This document shows, piece after piece, positions 50,725-60,572 of a stretch of 64,000 nucleotides of DNA. Source of the DNA: Candidatus Obscuribacterales bacterium (GTDB lineage Bacteria > Cyanobacteriota > Vampirovibrionia > Obscuribacterales > Obscuribacteraceae); assembly GCA_031292355.1 (NCBI GenBank), contig JARLHI010000057.1:248001-312000 (forward strand). Reading direction: 5' to 3'. The translations under genes and the position numbers were made by a program. A model generated the notes under the pieces. It was given only the letters and a program-made list of their open reading frames with translations, did not search any database and had not been told where the DNA came from. Every line of letters starts with the position of its first letter. The first letter of the stretch is position 1.

Positions 50725-51186
50725 TCACCACGGGAAATTAGTTCGGAAGAACAGTGGCACTCCCCCGGTGGTCAATCCCTGCGTGAAATCAACTACTGCA
50801 ACCTGCACTCCGCGATCTTCAAATGAAGTCGGATAGAGATATAAGGAAGCAGAGAATGTTTTCACTGCACCACGGCGAGTGGCGCCTTCGCCGAGCATGA
50901 AGACGGCTTCAAGACCACGAGGTGTCTTGATTGGTGCATCAAGCTCAAAATATTTTTCAAGAATGAGATCCTCACCGTATGGCGGTGGTTCGTCAAAATC
51001 GATGGGATTGTTGTGCGTAGTCCATTGCCACAATACGTGGTCTGTGCCCGCTTTTTTCAAAGTGACATTAAGACGCGGAAACCAGAGATCAGGAGAATCT
51101 GATTCGCGATAGACGCTTAGTCTTCCTCTTGTCAAAGCTGGACGGTCAAGAAGCATTTCCCGACCAAGAGCGTCAATTTCATCCAT
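50725..51186 (-). CDS. Hypothetical protein
   Basis: 153 residues, family not recognised. No signal peptide or membrane helix. The middle is rich in aromatic and beta-type stretches (LWFPRLNVTLKKAGTDHVLWQWTTHNN, LEAVFMLGEGATRRG), suggesting a beta-sandwich. GGAG lies 12 bases before the ATG. It lies between tRNA-Lys and the LRR gene. Confidence 0.6.
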   Translation of the reverse strand: MDEIDALGREMLLDRPALTRGRLSVYRESDSPDLWFPRLNVTLKKAGTDHVLWQWTTHNNPIDFDEPPPYGEDLILEKYFELDAPIKTPRGLEAVFMLGEGATRRGAVKTFSASLYLYPTSFEDRGVQVAVVDFTQGLTTGGVPLFFRTNFPW

Positions 51187-51325
51187 GTGCTTGGAGTCTC
51201 CTTTGCGACTTCAGTAAAGCATATAGCATGTTTAAGTCTCTGTCATTTAAGCAAGCCAAGTAAGACAATATCACTTGGTCATTTAAACGATTGAACTGAC
51301 ACGCCTTAAATCGGATAATAGGACC

Positions 51326-52837
51326 ATGCCCAGCGAACATCGAGTGCTTAGATTTCCCCATCGCCGCTCTGTCGGTACGCTTTTCGTCGCCGATGAAAGC
51401 CAACCGGAAGAATGGGAATTATTGAGTCAGGTGCGCGGTCTCATCGTTGCGCCCGAAAATCAGCCAATCAAATGGACCTGGCTAGAAGAAGCCCGCGGCA
51501 ATGTGACGATTCCTTCTGGCGTCAAAGTCAAATTGAAAATAAGCGGCAATGGCTCCGGCAGTCTTGCGCCCTTACAAACCTTGAAACCGGACGACTTGCA
51601 TACTCTAGATCTCAGTCGCTCCGAAATTATCGACGTTAGCCTTTCCCATATCCAGGACCTATCATCGTTGAAAGTGCTTGAGCTTACGGCGACCAATGTC
51701 ACCGATGCGGCACTTGCGCATTTACCGGGCTTGACCAGTTTGCAAGGGCTCGGTTTGAGTCATTGTCAAATATCTGGACGGGGACTGATTCATCTGGAAA
51801 GTCTTACATCGCTGAGAGAACTCTGGCTCAGTGGTGCTGATTTGATAGACGAAGAAATGGTGCATTTGCAACCTTTCAAAAATCTCGTGCAACTCGGTTT
51901 AAGCTCGACTCGAATTTCTGATGCTGGACTGGAAAAACTCGCACCATTAAAACAGTTGATGCGACTCTATCTTTTCAATACGCAGGTAACAAGACCCGGC
52001 GCGGAAAATTTTCGAACCATCGTGCCTGGTTGCAGAGTCAAATGGAAAGCGCGCATCACCGACGAGGAAAGCACCATTGAAGATCCTGCAAACATTCTCA
52101 ATGCAGCAATATCTGAAACGGCACAGCTTCCTGGCGGATTGCTTGATATTTTGCAGATGCCTGTCGATGAAGTTGCGTTCTCCGAAAAAGAAGGTGCCGC
52201 CGCCCGCGTTGAAGAAAGCGCACAATCAACACCGCTAAAACCTACGTCATCAGCGAGCGACGGTCAAATTGCAGGCAGTCAGAATAAAATTCCAGCAAGA
52301 CATGCTAAAGCTGCTGAAAAACATCATCAGATGCATACGCTTGAAGACGAGCGCAGCGACGAAAAAACTAAAAACGCCACCGTACACGTTATGGACGAAG
52401 ACTTATTTTGGCAATTAATCGAGTCATTCAACTGGCAAAATGTCGGTGATGACGAAGCGGTGATGGAGCCTGCAATTAAGGCACTGAGCCAATTGAGTAA
52501 CAAAGACATCTGTACGTTTGCCGATTTGCTGTCCGAGAAAATGCACAGACTAGACAGCCAGCTTTTCGCCCGAGAGATAGGCAATGCATGCTACACAGGT
52601 GGCGACGAATATTTTTCAGAAAAATGGTTTGTTTCGGCCAGATGTTGCGCTATCGTCAATGGACGAGAATTCTACACCAAAGTGCTAAGCGATCCTGCAT
52701 GCATGCCCAAAGACCTGGAATTTGATGCTGTTTTAGAACTGGCAGCCCGTGCCTACGAAAGAAAAACACAAAAGAAATTCGCGTATTTGCCGAGATTCAA
52801 CTATGAAACCTTTGCCAATAAAAACGGCTGGAAATAA
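51326..52837 (+). CDS. Leucine-rich-repeat protein with C-terminal DUF4240
   Basis: 503 residues. Residues 90-225 contain about six leucine-rich repeats of the 'L..L.L..T.ITD..L..L..L..L' kind (for example LKVLELTATNVTDAALAHLPGLTSLQGLGLS). A charged low-complexity linker (240-350) follows. The C-terminal domain (about 352-490: MDEDLFWQLIESFNWQN..., CYTGGDEYFSEKWFVSARCC) matches DUF4240. LRR domains bind proteins, so this could deliver the DUF4240 domain to a target. No signal peptide. Followed after 5 bases by the alkA-like gene. Confidence 0.82.
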   Translation: MPSEHRVLRFPHRRSVGTLFVADESQPEEWELLSQVRGLIVAPENQPIKWTWLEEARGNVTIPSGVKVKLKISGNGSGSLAPLQTLKPDDLHTLDLSRSEIIDVSLSHIQDLSSLKVLELTATNVTDAALAHLPGLTSLQGLGLSHCQISGRGLIHLESLTSLRELWLSGADLIDEEMVHLQPFKNLVQLGLSSTRISDAGLEKLAPLKQLMRLYLFNTQVTRPGAENFRTIVPGCRVKWKARITDEESTIEDPANILNAAISETAQLPGGLLDILQMPVDEVAFSEKEGAAARVEESAQSTPLKPTSSASDGQIAGSQNKIPARHAKAAEKHHQMHTLEDERSDEKTKNATVHVMDEDLFWQLIESFNWQNVGDDEAVMEPAIKALSQLSNKDICTFADLLSEKMHRLDSQLFAREIGNACYTGGDEYFSEKWFVSARCCAIVNGREFYTKVLSDPACMPKDLEFDAVLELAARAYERKTQKKFAYLPRFNYETFANKNGWK

Positions 52838-52842
52838 AATTG

Positions 52843-53703
52843 ATGCCGAGCAAAAACGTTAGTAAGTCCACCAGAGAATCGGCTGCAGAAGACTTGATTA
52901 AGCAGTCAAAAAAAGCCATGAAGCACCTCTCCAAAGTCGATGCGAAATTGGGCACTCTCATCGAGGAAGTCGGTCCATTCACCCTAGAAATCGCCCACTT
53001 ACAAAGTTCATTTGAAGCACTCGCCCGTTCAATTGTTTACCAGCAACTGGCTGGTGCAGCCGCTGCAAGCATCTTCAATCGAGTGCGAACGCTCATTAGC
53101 GAAACAGCGTTTCCAACGCCAGACGAGCTTCTTGCCTTACCTGAGGCCACCGTGCGCGCAGCCGGTTTATCGCGCTCGAAAACGCTTGCACTGCTTGACC
53201 TCGCTGAAAAGACGAAAGCTGGTCTCGTGCCAGAACCAGAGCAGATGCAATCAATGAGCGACGTTGAGATCATTGCTGCTTTAACATCCATCCGCGGCAT
53301 CGGTCCGTGGACTGTAGAGATGCTTTTGATATTTCGACTCGGTCGACTGGACGTCATGCCCGCAACAGATTATGGCGTTCGCAAGGGGTTTGCGCTCACT
53401 TACGGCAAATTAAAAAGAACTGCCACCAAATCGGTAAAGAAAACCACCACAGCAGCTAGCAAACCGCCAGACGATTTGCCGACGCCGAAGGAACTAACTG
53501 ATTACGCGGAAATCTGGCGCCCTTATCGCTCGATTGCCAGCTGGTATATGTGGCGCGCAGTCGAGCTGCATCAAGCCCGAACCAAGTTAGAAAATCAAAG
53601 TGCTCCCCCAAAAGCACATAAAAAAACGCCACCTAAAAAAGTAGCACAACTAAAAGCAGCAGAAAAGAAGACGACTGCAACGAAAGCGAGGAGCCGTAAG
53701 TGA
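52843..53703 (+). CDS. DNA-3-methyladenine glycosylase II (AlkA-type)
   Basis: 286 residues. HhH-GPD fold: SFEALARSIVYQQLAGAAAASIFNRV, then ALTSIRGIGPWTVEMLLIFRLGRLDVMPATDYGVRKG with helix-hairpin-helix and the catalytic Asp (ATD). IWRPYRSIASWYMWRAV completes the family pattern. Removes alkylated bases to start base-excision repair. The N-terminal 40 residues and the C-terminal 45 (Lys-rich, AKKKT/PPKK-like) are extra and probably bind DNA. Start ATG at 52843, with a TTG just before. Overlaps the next gene by 4 bases. Confidence 0.92.
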   Translation: MPSKNVSKSTRESAAEDLIKQSKKAMKHLSKVDAKLGTLIEEVGPFTLEIAHLQSSFEALARSIVYQQLAGAAAASIFNRVRTLISETAFPTPDELLALPEATVRAAGLSRSKTLALLDLAEKTKAGLVPEPEQMQSMSDVEIIAALTSIRGIGPWTVEMLLIFRLGRLDVMPATDYGVRKGFALTYGKLKRTATKSVKKTTTAASKPPDDLPTPKELTDYAEIWRPYRSIASWYMWRAVELHQARTKLENQSAPPKAHKKTPPKKVAQLKAAEKKTTATKARSRK

Positions 53704-54821
53704 AAGGTGTTTTTACGTCCAGCAAAGTAAGTCCAGGAAAATCGGTGGCAATGATTGCAACTATCTTGCTTTCAATCAATGCCGGTGCTTTTGCTGAAGT
53801 TCAAACGCCTGCCGCAAGAGCTGCTGCTGCTAGCGCCGTGCCAGATTCGCCTGAAAAAACCCGTCTTTTGAAAATAGTCGAGCAGTGTGATGAAGCCATA
53901 GCCAGCAACAGCGGAAATTTCAAAGCGTACGTTGACAGAGCGCACGCTTTTTTCGATCTGGGCAATTTTGCGCTCGCGGCTGAGGATTTATCATGGGCTC
54001 TTCAGCTGAACCCCACCGATGGCCGCTGGTTTATCTGGCGTGCAAAATGCTATTCGAAACTCGATAAAGACGATCTCGCTATGGCCGATGCCAATCAAGC
54101 CATCAAAATGGCATCAGATTCAGTGCCTGCTTATTTGACGCGTGGTGATTTGTTTGTAAAGTCCAAACAATATTCGCAGGCCATTGCTGATTACACCAAG
54201 GCTATCAGCATCGACGGTAAAAACGCGGTAGCTCTAACGAAACGTGCAGCTGCCTATAAGGCCTCAGGCGACGAAACAGATGCAGAAAAAGATACGCAAG
54301 CAGCAGCAGCCATAGCGCCACCTCCAGTCGAAACAACTGTTGCATCCACTACTACCGGTGCTACTGATGACACAACCAAACAAAACGCTAGTGTTACTAT
54401 CGCCACAACTGATAGTACAACTCCCACTTCAGATCCAGCGACTGCACTTAAAACCACATCAATTAATTTGAAAGAAATCATTTTTGGCAAGTTCGAAAAT
54501 CCGGAAAAGTCGGTGCAGAATTTGACTGCAGCAATCAGCGTCAGTCCTCTCGATCAAAGTTTGATCTATAAACGCGCTCAAGCCTATATTCAGCTCGGCA
54601 AATTGGACAACGCGCTGAATGATCTGATGAACGCCATTCAAAACAATCCCAATAATTCCAACCTCTATATCGCTCGCGCCTGGTTGTACGACACAATGGG
54701 TAATCCCGCCATGGCTCAACAAGACGTGACTCAAGCTCACTTTTGCAATCCAACTTTATCCAAAGACGTAACCCTAGACAATATTGCAGCAACTCATTTG
54801 AAAAAAGAGAAGAGCAAATGA
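53700..54821 (+). CDS. Exported TPR repeat protein
   Basis: 373 residues, GTG start with GGAG upstream, overlapping the glycosylase stop. Signal peptide (VAMIATILLSINAGAFA-E). Three N-terminal TPR units (FKAYVDRAHAFFDLGNFALAAEDLSWALQLNP and following), a Thr/Ala-rich linker (about 200-255), then two more TPRs (LIYKRAQAYIQLGKLDNALNDLMNAIQNNP). Likely a periplasmic protein-interaction factor. Its stop overlaps the next start as ATGA. Confidence 0.85.
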   Translation: MKGVFTSSKVSPGKSVAMIATILLSINAGAFAEVQTPAARAAAASAVPDSPEKTRLLKIVEQCDEAIASNSGNFKAYVDRAHAFFDLGNFALAAEDLSWALQLNPTDGRWFIWRAKCYSKLDKDDLAMADANQAIKMASDSVPAYLTRGDLFVKSKQYSQAIADYTKAISIDGKNAVALTKRAAAYKASGDETDAEKDTQAAAAIAPPPVETTVASTTTGATDDTTKQNASVTIATTDSTTPTSDPATALKTTSINLKEIIFGKFENPEKSVQNLTAAISVSPLDQSLIYKRAQAYIQLGKLDNALNDLMNAIQNNPNNSNLYIARAWLYDTMGNPAMAQQDVTQAHFCNPTLSKDVTLDNIAATHLKKEKSK

Positions 54822-56059
54822 CAGCTCCAGCGATGTTCAAAAAAAACACTGTGATACTACTAACGATACTGAGCATATTGGTATCACTTTCTTTTGATTG
54901 CGCCCTAGCAAATGCTCAATCCAGCGACAAAGGCGAGAGCGAACCTACGCCTTCAGCTCAAGACCTGAGCGTAGTTAGCTACGTGACCTGGTGGTCGCAC
55001 GATGCAACAGGCTATCACCCGGCGATTTATCTTCGGTACGAAAATGACAGCGCCCGCGATTTAAGTGGTACTTTGATTCGCTTTCAGTGCCGCTTCACCG
55101 ATTTGCGCAATGGCTATGTTACTGTCGCCCGCAAAGAGATGCGCACTGATCTCGCACGATTTCGGCAGCGATACGTAATCATGCGAGGACCGGCACAGTT
55201 TGAACTTCCAATCGACGAAAACGCGTGGCCAAATATAGAATGCAAAGCGATGAGTCGTATCGGCGAGGTCGGCGATGAAGGCACGCAAGAGTTGCTTCTA
55301 TGTAAACTAGATTCAATTACCATGACCGATGACGAAGCTTTAGAGAAACTGAACAAACAAGACGACATTCGCAAAGGGCGAATGAGCGCTGCAAACAAAG
55401 CGCGCAAACACGGTCGCGGCGATGCTGTAGCCGACGCACCTCTGTCTCCTCAAGCTCCTGCCTTGCCGTTAAATGGAACGAACGCAAACAAAACACAATC
55501 CAGCAAAAACGGTGGCAAGCCCACCGGCAATCTGGATTTTTCTATTAAAGCGAAAGGACCTGGTCTAGGTGATGACTTTTTTGACTTCGAGCAAGCCTTT
55601 GGTCGTCCGATCGAAACTGACCCAGGCTCAACAAAATGGACCTGGGCTCATTATCGCGAACCCGATAGTTCCGATGTCTATGCTGGAGCGCGCAAACCAG
55701 GTAGCAAAGCAAATGTCATTATTTCTTCAGTGCGCAGCAACAAACCTCTGTCAGACTCTCAACTGAGCACTATCGCTCACGCTTACGCGGGGAAATTCAA
55801 GTCACAGGCACTTGGCAATTTCACGCACACTGTGCGTTACCTTTCTACTGGACGCGTACAAATGACCAAGATGAGCGCACCAAGCTTTCATTTGTCGGCA
55901 TACAATGTCGACAATACAGCCGATCCAACAGTCAATAATTACGTCTTGATTCTATCAATGCTACCGGTCGGCGACGAAACGTCAGTCGTCACTGAAATTA
56001 AGCGCAGCCGCATATTGAAATTCGTCACGACTATGGTCGGCGACCTTGACCGAGAATAA
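54818..56059 (+). CDS. Exported hypothetical protein
   Basis: 413 residues from the ATG at 54818 (ATGA overlap with the TPR gene). Signal peptide (TVILLTILSILVSLSFDCALA-NA). The N-terminal domain (about 45-180, VVSYVTWWSHDATGYHPAIYLRYENDS...) looks like a beta-rich fold; a basic/Asn linker separates it from a C-terminal domain (about 250-410). No known family. Co-expressed with the TPR protein, so they may act together in the envelope. Confidence 0.7.
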   Translation: MTAPAMFKKNTVILLTILSILVSLSFDCALANAQSSDKGESEPTPSAQDLSVVSYVTWWSHDATGYHPAIYLRYENDSARDLSGTLIRFQCRFTDLRNGYVTVARKEMRTDLARFRQRYVIMRGPAQFELPIDENAWPNIECKAMSRIGEVGDEGTQELLLCKLDSITMTDDEALEKLNKQDDIRKGRMSAANKARKHGRGDAVADAPLSPQAPALPLNGTNANKTQSSKNGGKPTGNLDFSIKAKGPGLGDDFFDFEQAFGRPIETDPGSTKWTWAHYREPDSSDVYAGARKPGSKANVIISSVRSNKPLSDSQLSTIAHAYAGKFKSQALGNFTHTVRYLSTGRVQMTKMSAPSFHLSAYNVDNTADPTVNNYVLILSMLPVGDETSVVTEIKRSRILKFVTTMVGDLDRE

Positions 56060-56168
56060 TTAGGCGAATTGGACAATGAGACAGAGAAAATGAAATCTTT
56101 CCCTCTCGATAACTTCTATATTAAGATCTATAATTCTGTTTGATATAGGTTTATGTGAGGAATTTTCA

Positions 56169-57263
56169 ATGCCGGTGGCGCAGCCTGATATACAGCCTGT
56201 AATCAGAACCATTGTCGATGATGAGCCCGTGAAAGCATTGCCTCCGAAGCCCAAAACAGCAGTTGACTATTTCCCCAGTGGACTCGTTTTGTCGCTGGCG
56301 AAACCCTATCTAGCTGGTCAGTCCGCACAAGAAGCATTAGCAATTGCTCATTCCAATTTTTCCGAGAATCAATTCACTGGCACTCTTGACATACTCGGTG
56401 AAGACGCGCAAAACGACGCTGACTGCGAAGATTCTGTTCAGCACTATATCGACTTAGTTGATCGGATCAGCAGCGATCCATTACCTGCAAATTCAGTTAG
56501 AGAACAATTATCGGTGTCGTTCAAGCCGTCAATGTTCAGCACAATGGCTCCTGGCGCTGCATCTTCCACATCAAAGGCTCTTGACGATGCTTTCGATCGC
56601 ATCATGCGCGTAGTCGATTACGGTGCCAAGCACAATATTCGCATGACGCTCGAAGCCGAAGATCATCGATGGACCAATTTTCAGCTCGAAGCCTACTTCG
56701 CATTGATCAATGCTGGCTATAGCAATCTGGGCACAGTCTTGCAAACGCGGCTGTTTCGCACAATCAAAGATTTGCAGCGCTTCGACAGCCGCATGCGAGT
56801 ACGACTCGTCATCGGTATCTATAATGAACCTGCTCAAATTGCCCATACCGACAAAAACGTAATGAAGCAACTGGTCGTTCAATTCGCCCAAGAGCTGCTT
56901 GGCAAAGGCGTTTACACTGAAATAGCTTCGCACGATATAAAGCTTATCGACAATTTCTACGAAACGGTTGTTATCCCCAACCGTCTTTCACCCTACAATT
57001 TCGAACATCAATTTTTGCAGGGCGTGCCCAGAGTAAAGCTGGAAAGAGAGCTCGTTTCCGGTCAGTATTTTGAAAAGTTCAAACAACGGAACGAACAGTC
57101 GGATACTCAGTTTATCGAACAATTGCAAAAAGACGGCGCTCTGGTCAGAATGTACCTTCCGTTTGGATCGGCGAGAGTCTCGGGAGCCTACTGTCGCCGT
57201 CGTTTAATCGAAAATCCCAATATGATTATTTTCGGAATGAAAAATTTCCTGGGCATTCAATAG
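56169..57263 (+). CDS. Proline dehydrogenase
   Basis: 364 residues. TIM-barrel signatures of the PRODH/PutA domain: FTGTLDILGED, LSVSFKPSMFS, MTLEAEDHRWTNFQLEAYF, LQTRLFRTIKDL, RVRLVIGIYNEPAQIA, EIASHDIKLI, FEHQFLQGV and VRMYLPFGSARVSGAYCRRRLIENP. FAD-dependent conversion of proline to pyrroline-5-carboxylate. The C-terminal RR...ENP binds substrate. The P5C dehydrogenase is not in the window. Convergent with the GH3 gene, 10 bases apart. Confidence 0.93.
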   Translation: MPVAQPDIQPVIRTIVDDEPVKALPPKPKTAVDYFPSGLVLSLAKPYLAGQSAQEALAIAHSNFSENQFTGTLDILGEDAQNDADCEDSVQHYIDLVDRISSDPLPANSVREQLSVSFKPSMFSTMAPGAASSTSKALDDAFDRIMRVVDYGAKHNIRMTLEAEDHRWTNFQLEAYFALINAGYSNLGTVLQTRLFRTIKDLQRFDSRMRVRLVIGIYNEPAQIAHTDKNVMKQLVVQFAQELLGKGVYTEIASHDIKLIDNFYETVVIPNRLSPYNFEHQFLQGVPRVKLERELVSGQYFEKFKQRNEQSDTQFIEQLQKDGALVRMYLPFGSARVSGAYCRRRLIENPNMIIFGMKNFLGIQ

Positions 57264-57273
57264 ACAAGCCGCT

Positions 57274-58935
57274 TTAGACTTTCGATAAAGATTCAATGGA
57301 TTGCTTGATTGAGTCTTTGGGCTGCAAATGACTGATTTTGATTTGAGCATCTGGAACTCCACCTGCGACCATTTGTTTGCGCAGGTCTTCATAAATGCCC
57401 GAACGAAGCACTCGCACCGTTAGTGGTGCCAAACGCTGCGACTCACGTTTAGTGGCATATTCAATATTATGCAAACCGAGCTGAGTATCAACCTCAATCG
57501 CCAATTGTTCAGCTTCATCCTCTGAAACAGAATTCTCGCCTTTCGTCAGTTCAATCCACAGCTGGTAATGAGGTTCTGGTCTAAATTCTGGCACGACTGT
57601 GAAAAAGTTAACTCTAAAGCCAGAGTCGCGAGCCGCCTGGGCGACGGCGTTAGTGACTTGAGATTCGGTAATTTTTTCGCCCGTAAAAGACGAAATATTG
57701 CCACCTTTGTGCATGAATTCCAGAAGCGGTGTCTGATTATGGAACCCCACCACTTTAACGATGTCGTTGAGGTTGTAGCGATACAGGCCGCCTGACGTCG
57801 TAAATAAAATGAAATAGCTTTTGCCAATTTCTAGCTCATCGACCACGTACACGCGCGGATGAGCATTCGCCATTTCTTCTTCGAGAACGAATTCAAAAAA
57901 GTGCGATCTAATTGAAAGCATTTGTTCAGTGGGCGACAGACAAACAGTTCCACGCCCTTCACTTGCACCGTATGTGATATCACACACAGGCAAGTCGCCA
58001 AAGTAATGCGGAAAATCTTGCAGGTAAAAGGCAGCAGCGGCTTTGGTCCAACAAGAAATCAAACTCAAATCGGGCCAGACCTTATATGGCAGAAATTCGC
58101 CCTGCTCGAGCAGTGACCGCAAGATAGCCGCGCGTTTCGGCTGCGGTTTCAGAAAACTGCGGACGGCTTTTTCAATTTTTTCAGGAAGAGGCTTCGGCGG
58201 ATTGAGTGTCCCTTCATCTATATCTCTGATCAAAGCCGAGGCATAAGTCGACAACCGTCGACCCAAAATCATGATTGTGCTTGGATTGAGCGTGTAAATT
58301 GATGTAATTGGCAGAATTAGGGCAAGACGGAGCAGTGTGTAATAGCGACTCTCATAATCCTGTATGAGAAATACTTCGTAAGGAATAGGCGAAACGTATT
58401 TCTTGATAAACTTCGGCTCTTCCAGGTACAGTCGCCCTGAGATTGCTCCGCAGGGAATGCCTGCTGATGTGCGATCTTCTTCAGCTGGCGAAAATACTGA
58501 AAGGCTTACGCCTTTTGCAAGCGAAGGATAATGCTTTAAAAGGTTGAAACCAGAAACGATTGACGCTCTTCTAAATTCTTTGACGTATGCGCGAGTGATT
58601 GGAATGAGCTTACGCGAGCCAGTCGTGCCACTGGTTGTGGCAAACATAAAGGGGCTCTCAGCTGTCAAAACATTTTGACGTCCTTCGCTTGCCGCATTTA
58701 TATAAGGTTGAAGCGAATCGTAGTCGTTGATAGGAACTGCGTTTTGAAAATCTTCAATGGACTTGATCGAGGTGAAACCGTGCTTTTGGCCGTACTCCGT
58801 GTCAGCGTTTCGTTTGAGCATGTCTAGCAGCAAAGAAAGCTGCGCTGCACGCGGGTTGCGCGAATCTCTTTCGAGAGCTTTCACCTCGCGCCCAGCAGTG
58901 AGAGCGAAGGCTTTATAAAGTAAGCCACGTAACAT
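57274..58935 (-). CDS. GH3-family acyl-acid amido synthetase
   Basis: 553 residues. GH3 plan: ESPFMFATTSGTTGSRKLIPIT is the ATP loop; YGASEGRGTVCLSP, LVELGKSYFILFTTSGGLYRYNLNDIVKV-type and FTGEKITESQV complete it. GH3 enzymes adenylate carboxylates and join them to amino acids (in plants jasmonate or auxin). Bacterial substrates are mostly unknown. It is neighbour to a glycosyltransferase and the megasynthase, hinting at specialised lipid or acyl metabolism (inference). Confidence 0.93.
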   Translation of the reverse strand: MLRGLLYKAFALTAGREVKALERDSRNPRAAQLSLLLDMLKRNADTEYGQKHGFTSIKSIEDFQNAVPINDYDSLQPYINAASEGRQNVLTAESPFMFATTSGTTGSRKLIPITRAYVKEFRRASIVSGFNLLKHYPSLAKGVSLSVFSPAEEDRTSAGIPCGAISGRLYLEEPKFIKKYVSPIPYEVFLIQDYESRYYTLLRLALILPITSIYTLNPSTIMILGRRLSTYASALIRDIDEGTLNPPKPLPEKIEKAVRSFLKPQPKRAAILRSLLEQGEFLPYKVWPDLSLISCWTKAAAAFYLQDFPHYFGDLPVCDITYGASEGRGTVCLSPTEQMLSIRSHFFEFVLEEEMANAHPRVYVVDELEIGKSYFILFTTSGGLYRYNLNDIVKVVGFHNQTPLLEFMHKGGNISSFTGEKITESQVTNAVAQAARDSGFRVNFFTVVPEFRPEPHYQLWIELTKGENSVSEDEAEQLAIEVDTQLGLHNIEYATKRESQRLAPLTVRVLRSGIYEDLRKQMVAGGVPDAQIKISHLQPKDSIKQSIESLSKV

Positions 58936-59087
58936 ATTGCTCTACCTGAGAAGCTGCCTGAGAAATTAGTTAGCTGAACTTTAGCGGAAATCGTTGCCAA
59001 TACTGAAGTGTGAGAGCCCTATACTTTACAATCTTCAAGACAATCTTACGGCTATAGCTAGCCAACATAATCGGTTTACGAGTCTAA

Positions 59088-60365
59088 ATGATAGTTTTCC
59101 TTGGTTTAGTTACGCTCTTTGCGACGATCGCTCAATGGGTTTCATTTCGTCGATTGTTTACGTATGTCCAAAAGGAGCTGCATTTTAAGCCGGGCACTTA
59201 TTTGCCCAGAGCGACTGTGATTTTGCCATGCAAAGGTCTGGACCCCGGTTTTGCTGAAAACATTGGCAAACTAATGCAGCAGCAATACACAGACGCTGAC
59301 GGCATTCCGCAATTTGAAGTAATTTTTGCAGTTGCTGAAGAATCAGACCCTGCTTACAGTCATTTAAAAAAAATTGTCGATCAGGAAAAAAATGTCAAAA
59401 CGAAAATCGTTGTAGCTGGCATTGATAGTCGTCGAGCGCAAAAGGTCAATAATCAGTTGGCGGCTCTCGAGCAAATGTCGAACGAATCTGCCGTAATCGT
59501 CTTTGTCGACTCGGACGTGATTGCCCGCAAAGACTTTCTGCGCTATTTAACGGCTCATCTCAATGATCCGACCGTCGGCGCAACAACGGGATATCGCTTC
59601 TATATACCATTTGGACATAACTGGGCGCCCTTGCTTCGCTCTTTGTGGAATCGCATGTCAGCCTGGGAGATGGCCGATCCAGGATACGCCTTTGCTTGGG
59701 GCGGTGCGATGGCTATCACGCGCGAGAATTTCGCGGCCGCAAAAATAGCTCAAGCGTGGGAAAGGTCCTGTGATGACGATTTAGCTCTGACAACGGCAGT
59801 AAAAGGTCTGGGACTTAAAGTGCGCTTCGTGCCGCAGTGCCTGGTTGCCTCAAATGGCGACGGTTCAGTTGCAGAAATCATTGAATGGACAAATAGACAG
59901 CTAATCTTAACCAAGGTTTACTACCCGAAGCTCTGGCGCAAGGCGATATATCGAGCGAGCATATTGACGGCATGGCTGATAGCTGTTCTATCCAGCGTTG
60001 TCATGGCTTTCGCCCATTGGGACCCACATTTCCTACTGGCCACTTGCACAGGTTTGACCCTTTTACCGGTCGAAATCTGGTTTCTTTTGCAGGCTCAGAA
60101 GCTTTGGTACGAAGTCCTGTTAAGTAATTCCCGAATGAATTCAGATATCACCGAAAACCTTGTACTACAGCCTGATTACGGCGATCCTGGCGACGAAAAA
60201 ATGAATAAAGCCTACGCTGATTCTTTCTGGAAATTTACGTTGGCTTTACCGCTTGCCCATTTGGTTTTGCCCTGGATGACCCTTTATTCGGTCATTACAA
60301 ACCGTATAAAGTGGCGTGGCATCAACTATGAGCTCAAAAGTCCCACTGAGACAGTGACAATTTGA
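59088..60365 (+). CDS. Membrane glycosyltransferase, ceramide-glucosyltransferase/HpnI-like (GT2)
   Basis: 425 residues. N-terminal helix (VFLGLVTLFATIAQWVSF); GT2 domain with TVILPCKGLDPGF, VFVDSDVI (DxD), ATTGYRF, CDDDLALTTAVKG and RQLILTKVYYPKLW (QxxRW variant). Two or more C-terminal helices (ILTAWLIAVLSSVVMAF, LALPLAHLVLPWMTLY). Members add sugars to ceramide or hopanoid lipids. Lipid acceptor unknown. Divergent from the GH3 gene. Confidence 0.88.
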   Translation: MIVFLGLVTLFATIAQWVSFRRLFTYVQKELHFKPGTYLPRATVILPCKGLDPGFAENIGKLMQQQYTDADGIPQFEVIFAVAEESDPAYSHLKKIVDQEKNVKTKIVVAGIDSRRAQKVNNQLAALEQMSNESAVIVFVDSDVIARKDFLRYLTAHLNDPTVGATTGYRFYIPFGHNWAPLLRSLWNRMSAWEMADPGYAFAWGGAMAITRENFAAAKIAQAWERSCDDDLALTTAVKGLGLKVRFVPQCLVASNGDGSVAEIIEWTNRQLILTKVYYPKLWRKAIYRASILTAWLIAVLSSVVMAFAHWDPHFLLATCTGLTLLPVEIWFLLQAQKLWYEVLLSNSRMNSDITENLVLQPDYGDPGDEKMNKAYADSFWKFTLALPLAHLVLPWMTLYSVITNRIKWRGINYELKSPTETVTI

Positions 60366-60572
60366 TAAGTCAGCCTCATCTTCTTTACTGCTCAGCCCCA
60401 CCTTCTAGATATTCATGTTAAAACCTATCCAATGGACTGAACACGCCCGCCCTTTATACTTCTTAGGTTATTCTTGGCCATCACCAGTACTTCCTCAGTT
60501 TTTTGCCCTGATTGCTTTGAGGTCCTGATGTCTCAATCTCCCCCAAGAATTACTGGCACGAGAGGCTAGCAA

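Noticed and set aside
60366-60572. Search for a tRNA, small RNA or second start ahead of the megasynthase
   Set aside because: No cloverleaf, no stable hairpin and no better start than the ATG at 60573 was found.
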